Counted from the stretch's first letter, positions 42,623 through 51,658 are shown. The stretch: DNA of 64,000 nt from Chloroflexota bacterium (GCA_016191875.1 JACPVG010000012.1:1-64000), one strand, 5' to 3'. Numbers and translations are program-made. The notes: generated by a model not told the origin, from the sequence alone.

Positions 42623-42695
42623 GCGGGCGTAGTTCAGTTGGTAGAACACCTCCTTGCCAAGGAGAAGGTCACGAGTTCGAGTCTCGTCGCCCGCT
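42623..42695 (+). tRNA. tRNA-Gly (GCC)
   Basis: A 73-base cloverleaf. The acceptor GCGGGCG pairs with CGCCCGC, the anticodon loop TTGCCAA shows GCC, and the T arm has GTTCGAGTC. CCA is not encoded. It follows tRNA-Phe by about 30 bases and likely shares its promoter. Confidence 0.95.
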
Positions 42696-42710
42696 CACTC
42701 GCTCCCAGAT

Positions 42711-42755
42711 GGCTGATTGTGAAGGTCTCTCCCGCATGGGCCTTTGCAATCAGCC
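42711..42755 (+). other. Hairpin between tRNA-Gly and tRNA-Cys
   Basis: GGCTGATTG (42711-42719) pairs perfectly with CAATCAGCC (42747-42755); the inner AAGG/CCTT can extend the stem. There is no T-run. It may be a processing signal in the tRNA transcript. Confidence 0.45.
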
Positions 42756-42784
42756 GAATTGTTGAAATGCCCGGTTGACCCCAG

Positions 42785-42855
42785 GGCGACGTGGCCAAGT
42801 GGTAAGGCAAGGGTCTGCAAAACCCTGACCACGGGTTCGAATCCCGTCGTCGCCT
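42785..42855 (+). tRNA. tRNA-Cys (GCA)
   Basis: A 71-base cloverleaf. The acceptor GGCGACG pairs with CGTCGCC, the anticodon stem GGGT/ACCC with loop CTGCAAA shows GCA, and the T arm is CGGGTTCGAATCCCG. CCA is not encoded. Confidence 0.95.
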
Positions 42856-42866
42856 CCAGCGAATGC

Positions 42867-42899
42867 AAAAAGCCCCGCGCTTGTCCGCGCGGGGCTTTT
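42867..42899 (+). terminator. Rho-independent terminator of the tRNA cluster
   Basis: AAAAGCCCCGCGC pairs with GCGCGGGGCTTTT over thirteen bases, with a six-base loop and a T-run. It lies twelve bases after tRNA-Cys. Confidence 0.9.
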
Positions 42900-42948
42900 G
42901 ATTGCCGCACCCAATGCCGCAATTCCACGGTTTCAGGCGTTTAGCGGA

Positions 42949-42954
42949 TATAAT
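42949..42954 (+). promoter_or_regulatory. -10 box for the pentapeptide-repeat gene
   Basis: TATAAT about 53 bases before ATG 43008, upstream of a CAGGAG ribosome site. Confidence 0.5.
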
Positions 42955-43007
42955 GAAATCGGCAGCCTGTCAGTGGTACTATCTCGCACGCCCTGACAGG
43001 AGATGCC

Positions 43008-44882
43008 ATGCCTACTCACCGCAGAAAACTCCATATCTTCTCGATTGCGCTCGGTCTGACCCTGTTTGCCTGCGGCCTGTTCGCCCGCGTCCGCCCCGGC
43101 GCAGACCTGACCGGGGCGGACCTGAGCGGGCGCGACCTGCGCACCGACGACTTCGCCAACGTCAACCTGACCGACGCGGACCTCTCAGCCAGCCAGTTGG
43201 GCGCGGTGGACCTGCGGACGGCCAGCCTGGCCCGAGCGAACTTCCAGGACGCCGACCTTTCGTACGCCGACCTGCGACGCCAGGACCTGACCACCGCCGT
43301 CCTGCTGGGCGCGAATCTCAGCCTGACGAACCTGGCCGGGGCTGACCTGAGTGGCCAGGACCTGGCTGGGACGAACCTGGTCAACGCGAATCTCTCCGGG
43401 GCAAATCTGACGAACGCCGATCTTTCGGGGGCAGCTTTGTCCAATGCAAATCTCAGTGATGCGATTCTGGTCGGGGCAAACCTCTCCGGTCAGAATCTTT
43501 CAACGTTGAAACTGGACAACGCGGACCTGACGCGGGCCATCCTGAGTGGAGCCAACCTGTCCGGATTTGAATTCCAAATCCTGGCCGGCATCCAGGGCGC
43601 GAATCTTGAGAACGCGAACCTTTCCAATGCGGACCTGAGCGGTGTGAACCTTTCTCAAGCCGTTTTCAGTGGGGCGGATCTGTCGGCGGCGAACGGGGCG
43701 GGAGCGGGGTTCAGCGATGCCATCCTCGCCAACGCCAACCTGGCAGGCGCCGACTTCACGGACGCGGTATTCGCTGCCGCCGACCTGTCTGGCGCCAATC
43801 TTCAAGGGGCAACGTTCATCAGGGCGAATCTGAGCGACGCAACCCTGGATTTCACGCTATCCGGGAGGGCGCTTTTCCCCAGCGCGAATCTATCCGGCGC
43901 GTCATTCGTCGAAGCGACTCTGGATGCGGTGGATCTACGAGCGGCCAAACTGGTGGACACTGACTTCGAGGGTGCGTCGTTACGAGGCGCGAACCTGACC
44001 AGTCTGGGAATCACCGGCGCACGCTTTGTTGACGCCGACCTCAGCAATGCTATCCTCGTGCGGGCACGATGCACGGATTGCGATTTCAGCGGCGCAACCC
44101 TCAGCGGCGCGTGGCTGACCGAGGCAAACTTCACCGACGCCGACCTGGCGGGCGTGGACTTCAGCGGCTTGAAACTCGCCCAGGCCGTGTTCACCAGGGC
44201 GGACCTGGAAGACGCCAGTTTCTCAAACAGCGATCTGAACAGCGCGAAATTCACTGATGCCAGGCTGGTGGGCGCGAATTTTGATGGCGCTGACCTCACC
44301 GGCGCAGACCTGCAAGGCAGCAACCTTACCGACGCCACTTTCGCCAGCGCAACCCTCACGGATGCCAACCTCTCCGGCGCCACCGGCTATACGGACGCAA
44401 TGCTCGCTGCCGCCGCCGACCTTACCAACGTGCGCTACATCACCGCCGAACAACTGGTTTCGACATTTGCCAATGCCTGTTCGCCGGGAGGCGGCGTGCC
44501 AGAAGCCGGCTCCTACGGCAGCGGTGCCCTGCCACGCGGCTATGTGGTGCTGGGCAGCTTCAGCGATGACTGGATGCAACATGGCTCCATCCCACTTTCG
44601 ATTCAGGATGTCCAACTGGTTGTGGTGGCGAACCACTTGCCGTGGGAATTCCTCTTCACGTGTACCACCACCAGCGGGATCATGAAAGGAACGGTGGTGC
44701 CGATTCATGCCTACCCGGCGCAGGTGACGGTGTGCAACGCGCAGACCGGGGCGCGGCTGGCAGTAAAGAAACTGTACGCGTTCTATCCCACCAGTTGTGC
44801 GAAAACCAGCAACGACTTTGGCTTAGATTTTGTCGGGTGGGGATTGGTTTTCGACTTTATTGACGATTGGCTGAAGGAATAG
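43008..44882 (+). CDS. Pentapeptide-repeat lipoprotein
   Basis: A 624-residue lipoprotein (LTLFACGLF). Residues about 30-470 are pentapeptide repeats A(D/N)LxX, more than 80 units, which should build one long right-handed four-sided beta-helix outside the membrane. The repeats include many ADLSG and ANLSN units. The last ~150 residues are a different globular domain with four cysteines (FANACSPGG, FLFTCTT, VTVCNAQ, TSCAK), so disulfides are possible. The role is unknown; it is not a cytosolic gyrase-protecting Qnr type because it is exported. A TATAAT box and CAGGAG precede the start. Confidence 0.85.
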   Translation: MPTHRRKLHIFSIALGLTLFACGLFARVRPGADLTGADLSGRDLRTDDFANVNLTDADLSASQLGAVDLRTASLARANFQDADLSYADLRRQDLTTAVLLGANLSLTNLAGADLSGQDLAGTNLVNANLSGANLTNADLSGAALSNANLSDAILVGANLSGQNLSTLKLDNADLTRAILSGANLSGFEFQILAGIQGANLENANLSNADLSGVNLSQAVFSGADLSAANGAGAGFSDAILANANLAGADFTDAVFAAADLSGANLQGATFIRANLSDATLDFTLSGRALFPSANLSGASFVEATLDAVDLRAAKLVDTDFEGASLRGANLTSLGITGARFVDADLSNAILVRARCTDCDFSGATLSGAWLTEANFTDADLAGVDFSGLKLAQAVFTRADLEDASFSNSDLNSAKFTDARLVGANFDGADLTGADLQGSNLTDATFASATLTDANLSGATGYTDAMLAAAADLTNVRYITAEQLVSTFANACSPGGGVPEAGSYGSGALPRGYVVLGSFSDDWMQHGSIPLSIQDVQLVVVANHLPWEFLFTCTTTSGIMKGTVVPIHAYPAQVTVCNAQTGARLAVKKLYAFYPTSCAKTSNDFGLDFVGWGLVFDFIDDWLKE

Positions 44883-44990
44883 CCGGCTTGATTTCAAGGC
44901 CCCCAATCGGAGTCGGTGTCGTCCACCTTCGGGTTGGCCAGCAGGGCGATAATCTGCCCGGCGGGCCTACCGCCAATGCGCAACCCTGCG

Positions 44991-45428
44991 TCAGCGGCCG
45001 CGCATGGCCTGACGCGCCAGTACGTCCACCCGCTCGTTGTGTTTGTGCCCGGCGTGGCTCTTCACCCATTTCCATTCCACCCGATGCGTGGATAGCGCGG
45101 CGTCCAGCGCCTGCCACAGGTCTATATTCGCCAGCGCGCCGCCCTTGCGCTTCCAGCCGCGCGCCCGCCAGCCCGGCAGCCATTCGGTGATGCCGCGCCG
45201 CAGGTATTCGCTGTCCGTGTGCATTTGCACCTGGCAGGGCTGTTTCAGCGCCCGCAGGGCTTCCACGGCAGCGGTGAGTTCCATGCGGTTGTTGGTGGTG
45301 TCCGCGGCGCGGCCGGTGAGAACTTTCTCCGTATCATCGAAGCGCAGCAGGGCCGCCCAGCCGCCCGGGCCGGGGTTCGGCTCGCACGAGCCGTCGGTGT
45401 AGATGGATACCAAAGGCAGGCCGGGCAT
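44991..45428 (-). CDS. rnhA: Ribonuclease HI
   Basis: A 145-residue enzyme that cuts the RNA strand of RNA-DNA hybrids. Catalytic residues are visible: Asp in [17 protein letters not shown] near residue 10, Glu in [13 protein letters not shown] near residue 48, Asp in [12 protein letters not shown] near residue 70, His in [16 protein letters not shown] near residue 124 and the last Asp just after it. The length is that of the classic family. It follows the small gene at 45436 by seven bases and is likely co-transcribed with it. Confidence 0.94.
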   Translation of the reverse strand: MPGLPLVSIYTDGSCEPNPGPGGWAALLRFDDTEKVLTGRAADTTNNRMELTAAVEALRALKQPCQVQMHTDSEYLRRGITEWLPGWRARGWKRKGGALANIDLWQALDAALSTHRVEWKWVKSHAGHKHNERVDVLARQAMRGR

Positions 45429-45435
45429 TACACGG

Positions 45436-45711
45436 TCAGGCCCTGCGGCCCGGCAGGCGGGATTTCAGGCCGGGGTCGCTGGCCAGCATCAGGTGGCCGG
45501 CTGGCAGGCCCTTGGATTCGCTCAGTTCCATGCCGTCCGGCGCGGGCAGGCCGGCAGCCCAGCCGGGTGCGCCCTCGGCGCGGTTGGGCACGCGGCCGTA
45601 TTTATCCGTATAGTATTGGATGGCGCGAATCAGGTTGACCAGCGGCGGGTCGCTGCGCTGGGCGTCGTCGATGCGCCAGAGCATCCATTCGAGGTCGGAT
45701 TTGCGAGCCAT
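45436..45711 (-). CDS. Hypothetical protein upstream of rnhA
   Basis: A 91-residue soluble protein with no recognised family. The first half is helical ([20 protein letters not shown], then [16 protein letters not shown]); the second is Gly/Pro-rich. The segment [11 protein letters not shown] recalls small proteins of Chloroflexota genomes but no name can be given. The ATG at 45711 lies six bases after a TATAAT box, so a leaderless mRNA is expected. Linked to rnhA. Confidence 0.6.
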   Translation of the reverse strand: MARKSDLEWMLWRIDDAQRSDPPLVNLIRAIQYYTDKYGRVPNRAEGAPGWAAGLPAPDGMELSESKGLPAGHLMLASDPGLKSRLPGRRA

Positions 45712-45717
45712 GTTTCT

Positions 45718-45723
45718 ATTATA
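45718..45723 (-). promoter_or_regulatory. -10 box of a probable leaderless gene
   Basis: TATAAT on the minus strand, six bases before ATG 45711 and upstream of the small gene and rnhA. Confidence 0.55.
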
Positions 45724-45774
45724 GAGTCTTCCGGGCGGGGAGGGCGGAGATTCGGGGTGCGTGTTGCATGATGC

Positions 45775-45876
45775 GTGAGGCGATATTCGCAAGTCGCTAT
45801 TCGAGAACCGAACTTCGGGCGGGGGTGCCCGTCGCCCGGATGTTCCCCGAATGTCGAAAACGAATAGCGGGTTTCC
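45775..45876. repeat. Inverted array of ATTCG-type repeats
   Basis: Left part GCGATATTCG, CAAGTCG, CTATTCGAGAACCG; right part GAATGTCGAAAACGAATAGCGGG. It has the same unit type as the array at 6204-6279. It lies between the solute-binding gene and the rnhA operon. Confidence 0.5.
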
Positions 45877-45886
45877 ACTCCCGGCG

Positions 45887-47251
45887 TTACCTGCCGCCGG
45901 CGGCGTCGATTTCGTCGGCGGTGGCCTGTAACTGGGGCAGCACGCCGCGCAGGGCGGCCTGCGAAAGGGCCGGGTCGAACAGCGCCCGGGCGGCATCGGC
46001 CAGCGCGCCCAGCACGACGCCCCACGAAGGCCGGGCGGGTTCCGGCACGCCAACCTGCCAAGCAAGGTCGGCGGCTGCCAGCCATTGGGGAGCGGCGCCT
46101 GGAGACGGGTCTGCCGCCTGGCCGAGCGGGAGCGCGCCCGTGCGCCGTATCCATTCCGCCTGGACATCCGGCTGCAGGAAATAACGAATGAAGGCCCATG
46201 CCGCCGATTGCGCCTCAAGCGGCGCGTCGAGAATCGCCAACGCCGGGCCATGCACCGTCACCACCGGCGCGCAACCTTCTCCGGCGCACGGGTAGGGGAT
46301 AAGGGTCCAATCGTCGGCATTTCCAGCGACCTGCATGGCCTCGGCCAGGGCGGGGATGCCGGTTGTGCTCGCCGAGTAGAACAGGCCCTGGCGGGCGGCG
46401 AATTCAGCGTCCGGGTAGCGGCTGGCAGGCCGCCAGGCGCAGCTATCTTCCAGCAGGGTGCGCAGGAAGGCCGCCGCGGCCTGGGTCTCGAAGGTGTCGA
46501 AGGCGTAACCGCTATCGGTTTCGCCCGGCGCGCCAAAGGCGCGCAACCAGGCAAAGAGCGCCGAGCCATCCGGGGTGAGCAGCCAGCCGCCCGTGCCGTC
46601 GCCGTTGGCAGCGGCCGCGGCGCAGGCCTGCCGGCGGAAGTCTTCCAGGGTGGCGGGCGGGGCGGCGAAGCCCAGTTCGCGCGCCCAGGCGGCGTTGTAG
46701 AACAAGGCGTGTACGCCGCGCAGGGCGGGCACGCCCAGGTTATCGGCCGGGTTGTTCAGCGGGTCCCACAGCCGGTTGACCACCAGGGCACGCTCTTCTT
46801 CGGTCAGGCCGAATTGCGGATCCCAAACGAAATGCTGGATGGGGGCGACCAGCCCGGCGGCCTGCCATGCGGCCAACTGGTAGGGATAGGCCGCCACCAA
46901 CCCCGGCCAGTTTCCCTCGGTCAGGGCGGCGTTCATATCCTGGCCGAGCTGGAAGGTGTTGGCGCGACTTTCGGTGAGAATGATGATGCCGTACGTGTTC
47001 CCGGCGTTGAAGGCTGCGGCGATCTCCTCCAGGGCGGACTTGGCCTCGCCGCTAAAGACGTGCCACAGGCGCACTTCGCCGGCCGGCGGTTCCGGGATGG
47101 AGACAGTGGCGGCCGCCTCCTCGGCCGGGGGAGCGGTGGGGGAAACCGCCGCCGGCGCTGTGGAGGATGGCGTCGGGGGGGCGGCAGGCGGCGGGGCGCA
47201 GGCGGCCAGGGCAAGCGCCAACAGCAGAGAGAAACGCGACAACACGCGCAC
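45887..47251 (-). CDS. Extracellular solute-binding lipoprotein
   Basis: A 454-residue periplasmic-type binding protein of family 1. The signal ends in ALALAACAP and is followed by a Pro/Ala/Thr linker. The mature part opens VRLWHVFSGEAKSALEEIAAAFN, the usual start of sugar-binding proteins, and has the segments VPALRGVHALFYNAAWARELG near residue 195 and the late QSAAWAFIRYFLQPDVQAEWIRRTGALP near residue 365. It should deliver a carbohydrate or similar ligand to an ABC importer, but no permease or ATPase genes are adjacent. The GTG start at 47251 is chosen because TATAAT lies seven bases upstream. Confidence 0.83.
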   Translation of the reverse strand: MRVLSRFSLLLALALAACAPPPAAPPTPSSTAPAAVSPTAPPAEEAAATVSIPEPPAGEVRLWHVFSGEAKSALEEIAAAFNAGNTYGIIILTESRANTFQLGQDMNAALTEGNWPGLVAAYPYQLAAWQAAGLVAPIQHFVWDPQFGLTEEERALVVNRLWDPLNNPADNLGVPALRGVHALFYNAAWARELGFAAPPATLEDFRRQACAAAAANGDGTGGWLLTPDGSALFAWLRAFGAPGETDSGYAFDTFETQAAAAFLRTLLEDSCAWRPASRYPDAEFAARQGLFYSASTTGIPALAEAMQVAGNADDWTLIPYPCAGEGCAPVVTVHGPALAILDAPLEAQSAAWAFIRYFLQPDVQAEWIRRTGALPLGQAADPSPGAAPQWLAAADLAWQVGVPEPARPSWGVVLGALADAARALFDPALSQAALRGVLPQLQATADEIDAAGGR

Positions 47252-47258
47252 GCCAGAT

Positions 47259-47264
47259 ATTATA
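47259..47264 (-). promoter_or_regulatory. -10 box of a probable leaderless gene
   Basis: TATAAT on the minus strand, seven bases before GTG 47251. Confidence 0.5.
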
Positions 47265-47331
47265 CAGGCGCGGCAACTTGCCTGGCGCAAAGGCCGTCTG
47301 GTTTAGCCGGGTGGGCCTTCCGAATCGTTCG

Positions 47332-47766
47332 TCAGTCGCCCTGGTTGCTGCGCATCACGGGCGTGAGACCGAACCAGAGCAGCTCGTGGGTGTGGTTGGC
47401 CTTGACCAGCACCGCCCGGCTGATGCCGGTGGTCAGGTCGTAGCCGGCGACGCCGCCGCACATCGGCTGGATATCCACAAATACGCAGTATTGGCCGGGT
47501 TGGAGGTCGGCGAATTGAAAACTGCCGTCTGCGCTGGTCATCACGGACTGAAGGATCTGGCCGCCGCAGGCATCGGCGTAGAGGTGGATGCGGATATCGG
47601 AAAAGCCCTGTTCGGCACAATCGCAATCGCCGTTGGCGTTCTGGTCGCAGTACACGCCGCCGATGATCTCGCCGGTCTCCGGCGGCTGTGAGGCGGGCTG
47701 GCAGGCTGCCATAGCGAGGACAAGGGGGATTGTCCAGATGAGCTGCATCGCGCTTCGAAAGGACAT
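47332..47766 (-). CDS. SdrD B-like domain lipoprotein
   Basis: A 144-residue lipoprotein (VLAMAACQP). One SdrD B-like (Cna-B-related) Ig-type domain follows: GGVYCDQNANGDCDCAEQGFSDIRIHLY with the calcium-binding style Asp/Asn cluster near residue 38, and TSADGSFQFADLQPGQYCVFVD near residue 80. Four to six cysteines suggest disulfides. It should be surface-attached; its partner is unknown. AAAAGGAG precedes the start ATG. Confidence 0.78.
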   Translation of the reverse strand: MSFRSAMQLIWTIPLVLAMAACQPASQPPETGEIIGGVYCDQNANGDCDCAEQGFSDIRIHLYADACGGQILQSVMTSADGSFQFADLQPGQYCVFVDIQPMCGGVAGYDLTTGISRAVLVKANHTHELLWFGLTPVMRSNQGD

Positions 47767-47923
47767 GTTTGCTCCTTTTCACGTGCAGGACTCAGGCTGG
47801 CGAGGATGGCCATCTTCATTGTAGAACCGGGGCGCGGCCCCCCCAAGTGACACTTGTCCATGAAACGCTGCCGTTCCTTAGCGAGGGTCCACGCGCAGCC
47901 GGACGGTTGAACTGCCCCTGGCG

Positions 47924-47929
47924 TATAAT
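47924..47929 (+). promoter_or_regulatory. -10 box of a probable leaderless gene
   Basis: TATAAT seven bases before ATG 47937 of the glycosyltransferase gene. Confidence 0.55.
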
Positions 47930-47936
47930 CCTGCCC

Positions 47937-49556
47937 ATGCAGAAACTGGACGCGTTCCTCAAGCGGCGCGCCGGGGTCATACCGCTGGCCCTGGCGCTGT
48001 TGTTCTTCTTCGTCACCGTGCGCGGCATCGAGTGGGGCCTGCCGGATGGGTGGAACCCGGACGAACTCGTCCAGCAAGTGGTCAAGGCGCTGCACGGCGA
48101 ACTGGTCTTCGACGAAGAGAACTTCGATTATCCCTCGCTGCCCAAGTACGCCATGTACTGGGTCGGGCGGTTGGCGCTGGCGCTTGGCGGAGGCGACCGG
48201 GACGTGATGTGGGCGGCGCGGCTGGTTTCGGTGGCGCTGGGCGCGGGGCTGGTGGCCCTGACCTACGCGCTGGCGCGCCGCGCCGGCGCGGGCATTTATG
48301 CCGCCGGACTGGCGGCGCTTTTCGTGCTCACCAGCAGCGAACTGGCCCAACACGCCCGCTTCGCCCACAACGACATCTACCTGGCTTTCTTTGCAACGCT
48401 GGCGGCCTGGGCCGCCCTACGCTATGGGCAGAATGGGCAGCGCGGCTGGTTCTATGCCGCCTGCTTCGTGGTGGGGCTGGCGGCCAGCAGCAAATACAAC
48501 GGCGGCGCGCTGCTCATCGTGCCGCTGGCGTTCTTCGCCCTGCACACCGGGCGCGGCCTGTGGCGCGACGCCCTGCGCAGCGCCGAGACGCTGGCGCTGG
48601 GCGCGGCGGCCGCCTACGGCGGGTTCGCCCTCGGCACGCCGCGCGCCCTGTTCTGGATGGCCTTCTACTTCAAGCGGGTGACGGAAGCCCTGGGGCGGCA
48701 CGCCCTGTATGGCCGCACGCCGGACAGCGTGCCCGGCGCGTTCGGCCAGTGGCCGCGCCTGACGGATGCGTTCGGCCCGGTCTTCTTCTGGCTCGGGATG
48801 GCCGGGTTGGCGTATTTTCTCACCCGGGCTTTTCTGGAATTGCGCAGCCGCGATGTTCCGGCTGCGGCGCCCTGGCTGGCGCTCTCGCTGGCGGCGCTGG
48901 CGCTCGACCTGCCGATTCTGGTTTCTTACAACTACCCGGCGCGCTTCTTCCTGCCGCTGCTGCCCCTGCTGGCGGTGATGGCGGCGCGGGCGCTGGAGGA
49001 CCTGGCTGCTGGGCTGGCGCAGCGCGGGCTGGCCTGGGCGCGCTGGTCGCTGGCGGCGGGGCTGGCCGCCCTGCTGGGCTTCTCGTTCCTGCGGGTCGTG
49101 AGCGTTGCCACGCTGTTCGCGAATGATGCCCGCGGCCCGGCGGGCGAGTTTCTTGCCACCCTGCCGCCGGGCGGAATTATCGAATACACTTTCTACCCGC
49201 CGGTCATCGACCGGGCGCAGTTCGACGCCGCCCGCAACTACCCGCTGTTCTTCATTAAGGTGCCGGGCGACGAAGTGCCGCCGGGCAAGTTCTTCCCCTA
49301 CAACACCGGCGCCGAGGGCGTGGCCGACCGCCAGCCGACTTACCTGGTCATCGACAGTTTCACCGCCGGGCGCTTCAACGACGACTATGTGTGTAGCCTG
49401 CATCCCGCCGATTGCGAGTTCTTCCGCGCCCTGGCGGCGGGCGAGACGGAGTATCAGCGCATCGGCCACTTCGAGTATTCCCTGCCCGCCTGGCTGCCGC
49501 GCGTGCCGCTCAGTTTCCTTAATCCGGAGATCAGCATCTACCAGCGGAGTCCATGA
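47937..49556 (+). CDS. GT39/ArnT-type membrane glycosyltransferase
   Basis: A 539-residue integral membrane protein with about ten to twelve helices. The first extracytoplasmic loop has the catalytic acidic pair region WNPDELVQQVVKALHGE near residue 36 and NFDYPSLPKYAMYW near residue 60, as in dolichyl-phosphate-mannose and ArnT-like transferases. FAHNDIYLAFFATLAAWAALRY near residue 140 is also characteristic. The C-terminal 120 residues form a soluble outer domain. It should transfer a lipid-linked sugar outside the membrane; the acceptor is unknown. Leaderless start; the last codons overlap the TrkA-like gene by four bases. Confidence 0.8.
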   Translation: MQKLDAFLKRRAGVIPLALALLFFFVTVRGIEWGLPDGWNPDELVQQVVKALHGELVFDEENFDYPSLPKYAMYWVGRLALALGGGDRDVMWAARLVSVALGAGLVALTYALARRAGAGIYAAGLAALFVLTSSELAQHARFAHNDIYLAFFATLAAWAALRYGQNGQRGWFYAACFVVGLAASSKYNGGALLIVPLAFFALHTGRGLWRDALRSAETLALGAAAAYGGFALGTPRALFWMAFYFKRVTEALGRHALYGRTPDSVPGAFGQWPRLTDAFGPVFFWLGMAGLAYFLTRAFLELRSRDVPAAAPWLALSLAALALDLPILVSYNYPARFFLPLLPLLAVMAARALEDLAAGLAQRGLAWARWSLAAGLAALLGFSFLRVVSVATLFANDARGPAGEFLATLPPGGIIEYTFYPPVIDRAQFDAARNYPLFFIKVPGDEVPPGKFFPYNTGAEGVADRQPTYLVIDSFTAGRFNDDYVCSLHPADCEFFRALAAGETEYQRIGHFEYSLPAWLPRVPLSFLNPEISIYQRSP

Positions 49557-50647
49557 GCGTCCACGGCTTTTCCCCTTTGCGGCGGCTGCGCGCCGCCGGG
49601 CGCGACTCGGTCATCCTGCTGCGCGAGTTCTTCGGACCGCTGGCGCTGTTCGGGCTGCTGTTCCTGGGCGGCGGACTCCTGTATTACCGCCTGGCGCTGG
49701 GCACGCCCGGCCAGCTGGATAGCCCGGCTGAGGCCATCTACATTGCCCTCACGCTGACCTTCCTGCAGGCGTCGATTCCCTTTCCGCACGAACCCTACCT
49801 GCAGGCGTTCTTTTTTCTGATGCCGCTCATCGGCTTCGTCCTGCTGGCGCAGGGAATCACGGAGTTCGGCACGCTGTTCTTCAACCGCCGCACGCGCGGC
49901 AAGGAGTGGGCTATGGCGATCGCCAGCATGCTCAACCGGCATATCATTCTGGTGGGGCTGGGGCATCTGGGTTTCCAGGTGGTGGAGAACCTGCATTCCA
50001 TCGGCCTGGATGTGGCCGTCATCGAGCAGAACCCCAACGCCGACCTGCTGACCCAGGCGCAGGCGATGGACGTGCCGGTCATCGTGGATGACGCCCAGCG
50101 GGATGTCAGCCTGCACGCCGCCGGAGTGGAGCGGGCGCGGGCCATCCTGCTGTGCACCCAGAACGATTCGCTCAACCTGCAGATCGCCGTCAAGGCGCGC
50201 GTCATCAACCCGGACATCAACGTGGTCATCCGTATCTTCGACCACGATTTCGCCGCCGCCATCCAGAAGCAGTTCGGCTTCACGGCGCTGAGCGCCTCCA
50301 GCATCTCTGCGCCTTCCTTTGCCTCGGCGGCCGCGGGCGTGGAGATGACCCGCCCGATCACCATCCACGGCCAGGCGATGAACCTGGCGCGGCTGGAAGT
50401 GGCCCCCGGCTCGCGCCTGACCGGGATGTCCTTCGGGCAGGTCGAAACGACTTTCAATGTGAGCGTGGTGCTCTGGCAGCACGGCGAAGAGATCGACTTC
50501 CACCCACCGGGCGAAGCGCTGGTGGGCGAGGCCGGCACCATCGCCGTGCTGGGAGAGATGCGCAGCATCGCCCGGGTGCTGGACCACAACCAGGGCCGCC
50601 GCAAGCGCGCCCGCCCGGCGGGCCGAAAAAAACGACCGGCTGTATAA
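49553..50647 (+). CDS. TrkA-domain channel-like protein with degenerate pore
   Basis: A 364-residue protein. An N-terminal two-helix module (residues about 25-105) is built like a potassium channel, but the pore segment reads ALTLTFLQASIPF where TVGYGD is expected, so the selectivity filter is missing. A TrkA-N Rossmann domain follows (HIILVGLGHLGFQVVENL near residue 124, with NAD-binding Gly pattern) and then a TrkA-C domain (residues about 270-345). The C-terminus is very basic. It may be a regulatory homologue or a subunit of another channel. The start overlaps the glycosyltransferase stop as ATGA. Confidence 0.75.
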   Translation: MSVHGFSPLRRLRAAGRDSVILLREFFGPLALFGLLFLGGGLLYYRLALGTPGQLDSPAEAIYIALTLTFLQASIPFPHEPYLQAFFFLMPLIGFVLLAQGITEFGTLFFNRRTRGKEWAMAIASMLNRHIILVGLGHLGFQVVENLHSIGLDVAVIEQNPNADLLTQAQAMDVPVIVDDAQRDVSLHAAGVERARAILLCTQNDSLNLQIAVKARVINPDINVVIRIFDHDFAAAIQKQFGFTALSASSISAPSFASAAAGVEMTRPITIHGQAMNLARLEVAPGSRLTGMSFGQVETTFNVSVVLWQHGEEIDFHPPGEALVGEAGTIAVLGEMRSIARVLDHNQGRRKRARPAGRKKRPAV

Positions 50648-50648
50648 T
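50643..50648 (+). promoter_or_regulatory. -10 box overlapping a stop codon
   Basis: TATAAT shares bases with the TAA stop of the TrkA-like gene and serves the GAF-PAS gene 60 bases downstream. Confidence 0.45.
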
Positions 50649-50708
50649 GAAGGGGACATCCGCAGCGGGCGGGAGGGTCCGCCCGATTGGCCTATTGGAG
50701 CGAGGACG

Positions 50709-51587
50709 ATGGCGAAAACCGGCGCAGTGAGCAAGGTTGAAGCCCAGGCACAGGCCTGGGTGCGGTTGCTGTTCGACGTTTCCAGGGCGTTTTCCTCTTC
50801 GCTGGAACTGGACGATGTGCTCGGCCAGGTGCTGAAGATGACGGTGAAGATCGCCAACGCCAGCGAGGGCAGCATCTTCCTGTTCAACGACGAGGGCCAC
50901 ATCCTGCGCAGCATCATCGCCCGCCAGGAACTGCCGCCGGAAGTGAAGACGCCGGTGGTGGAGACGGTGATGCGCGAAGGCGTGGCAGGCTGGGTGTTCG
51001 CCAACAAGAAGCCCGCCATTGTCAGGGACACCAAGGACGACGAACGCTGGAAGGAATTTCCCGACGACCGGCTGCTGACGCGTTCGGCCATCAGCGTGCC
51101 GATCCTGGAGGGCCAACAGGTGCGCGGCATCTTCACGCTCACCCACGGGGAACCCAACGCCTTCAGCGAAGATTACATCAACGTGCTGGGGCCAATTGCC
51201 GAGCAAGCCTCCATTGCCATCCGCAACGCGGTGGTGTACACCAAGACGCGCAGCGAGTGGGTGGCCCTGCAGGCCATCCTGCAGGCGGTGCGCGAGCCGG
51301 TGCTGGTGATCGACAACCAGGACCAGCTGACGCTGTTCAACAAGGCCGCCGCGGATGAACTGGACCTGAAGAAGTCCGATGAGAACAAGCCGCTGGACAA
51401 GGCCATCCGCGACCTGCGCCTGCGCGAGGCGCTGGCCAGCCGCGAGAACCAGCAGGTGACGCTGGGGGATGGGCGCATCTTCGATTGCTCAGTGAACGAG
51501 GTGCTGGGGATGGGCCGGGTGGCGACCCTGCACGATGTGACGGTGCTGAACAAACTGCTGGAACTGGTGAACAAGTGGCTGGGGTGA
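50709..51587 (+). CDS. GAF-PAS signalling protein without an output domain
   Basis: A 292-residue soluble protein. The GAF domain covers about residues 28-178 (EGSIFLFNDEGHILRSII and RSAISVPILEGQQVRGIFTL). A PAS-type domain follows (LQAVREPVLVIDNQDQLTLFNKAAADEL near residue 198), ending in a helix. No kinase, GGDEF or DNA-binding domain is present, so it is a stand-alone sensor that may pair with another protein. AGGA lies before the ATG. The gene is convergent with the GNAT-like gene. Confidence 0.8.
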   Translation: MAKTGAVSKVEAQAQAWVRLLFDVSRAFSSSLELDDVLGQVLKMTVKIANASEGSIFLFNDEGHILRSIIARQELPPEVKTPVVETVMREGVAGWVFANKKPAIVRDTKDDERWKEFPDDRLLTRSAISVPILEGQQVRGIFTLTHGEPNAFSEDYINVLGPIAEQASIAIRNAVVYTKTRSEWVALQAILQAVREPVLVIDNQDQLTLFNKAAADELDLKKSDENKPLDKAIRDLRLREALASRENQQVTLGDGRIFDCSVNEVLGMGRVATLHDVTVLNKLLELVNKWLG

Positions 51588-51658
51588 CAGCGCAATCCCG
51601 CGTGCTTGCCGCCCCTACGGATTCATTGATTGTCCGAATGATTTCGCGATGGTCGCCC

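Noticed and set aside
51588-51658. Terminator between the GAF-PAS and GNAT-like genes
   Set aside because: Partial GCCCCTA repeats are visible, but no stem of convincing length could be drawn.
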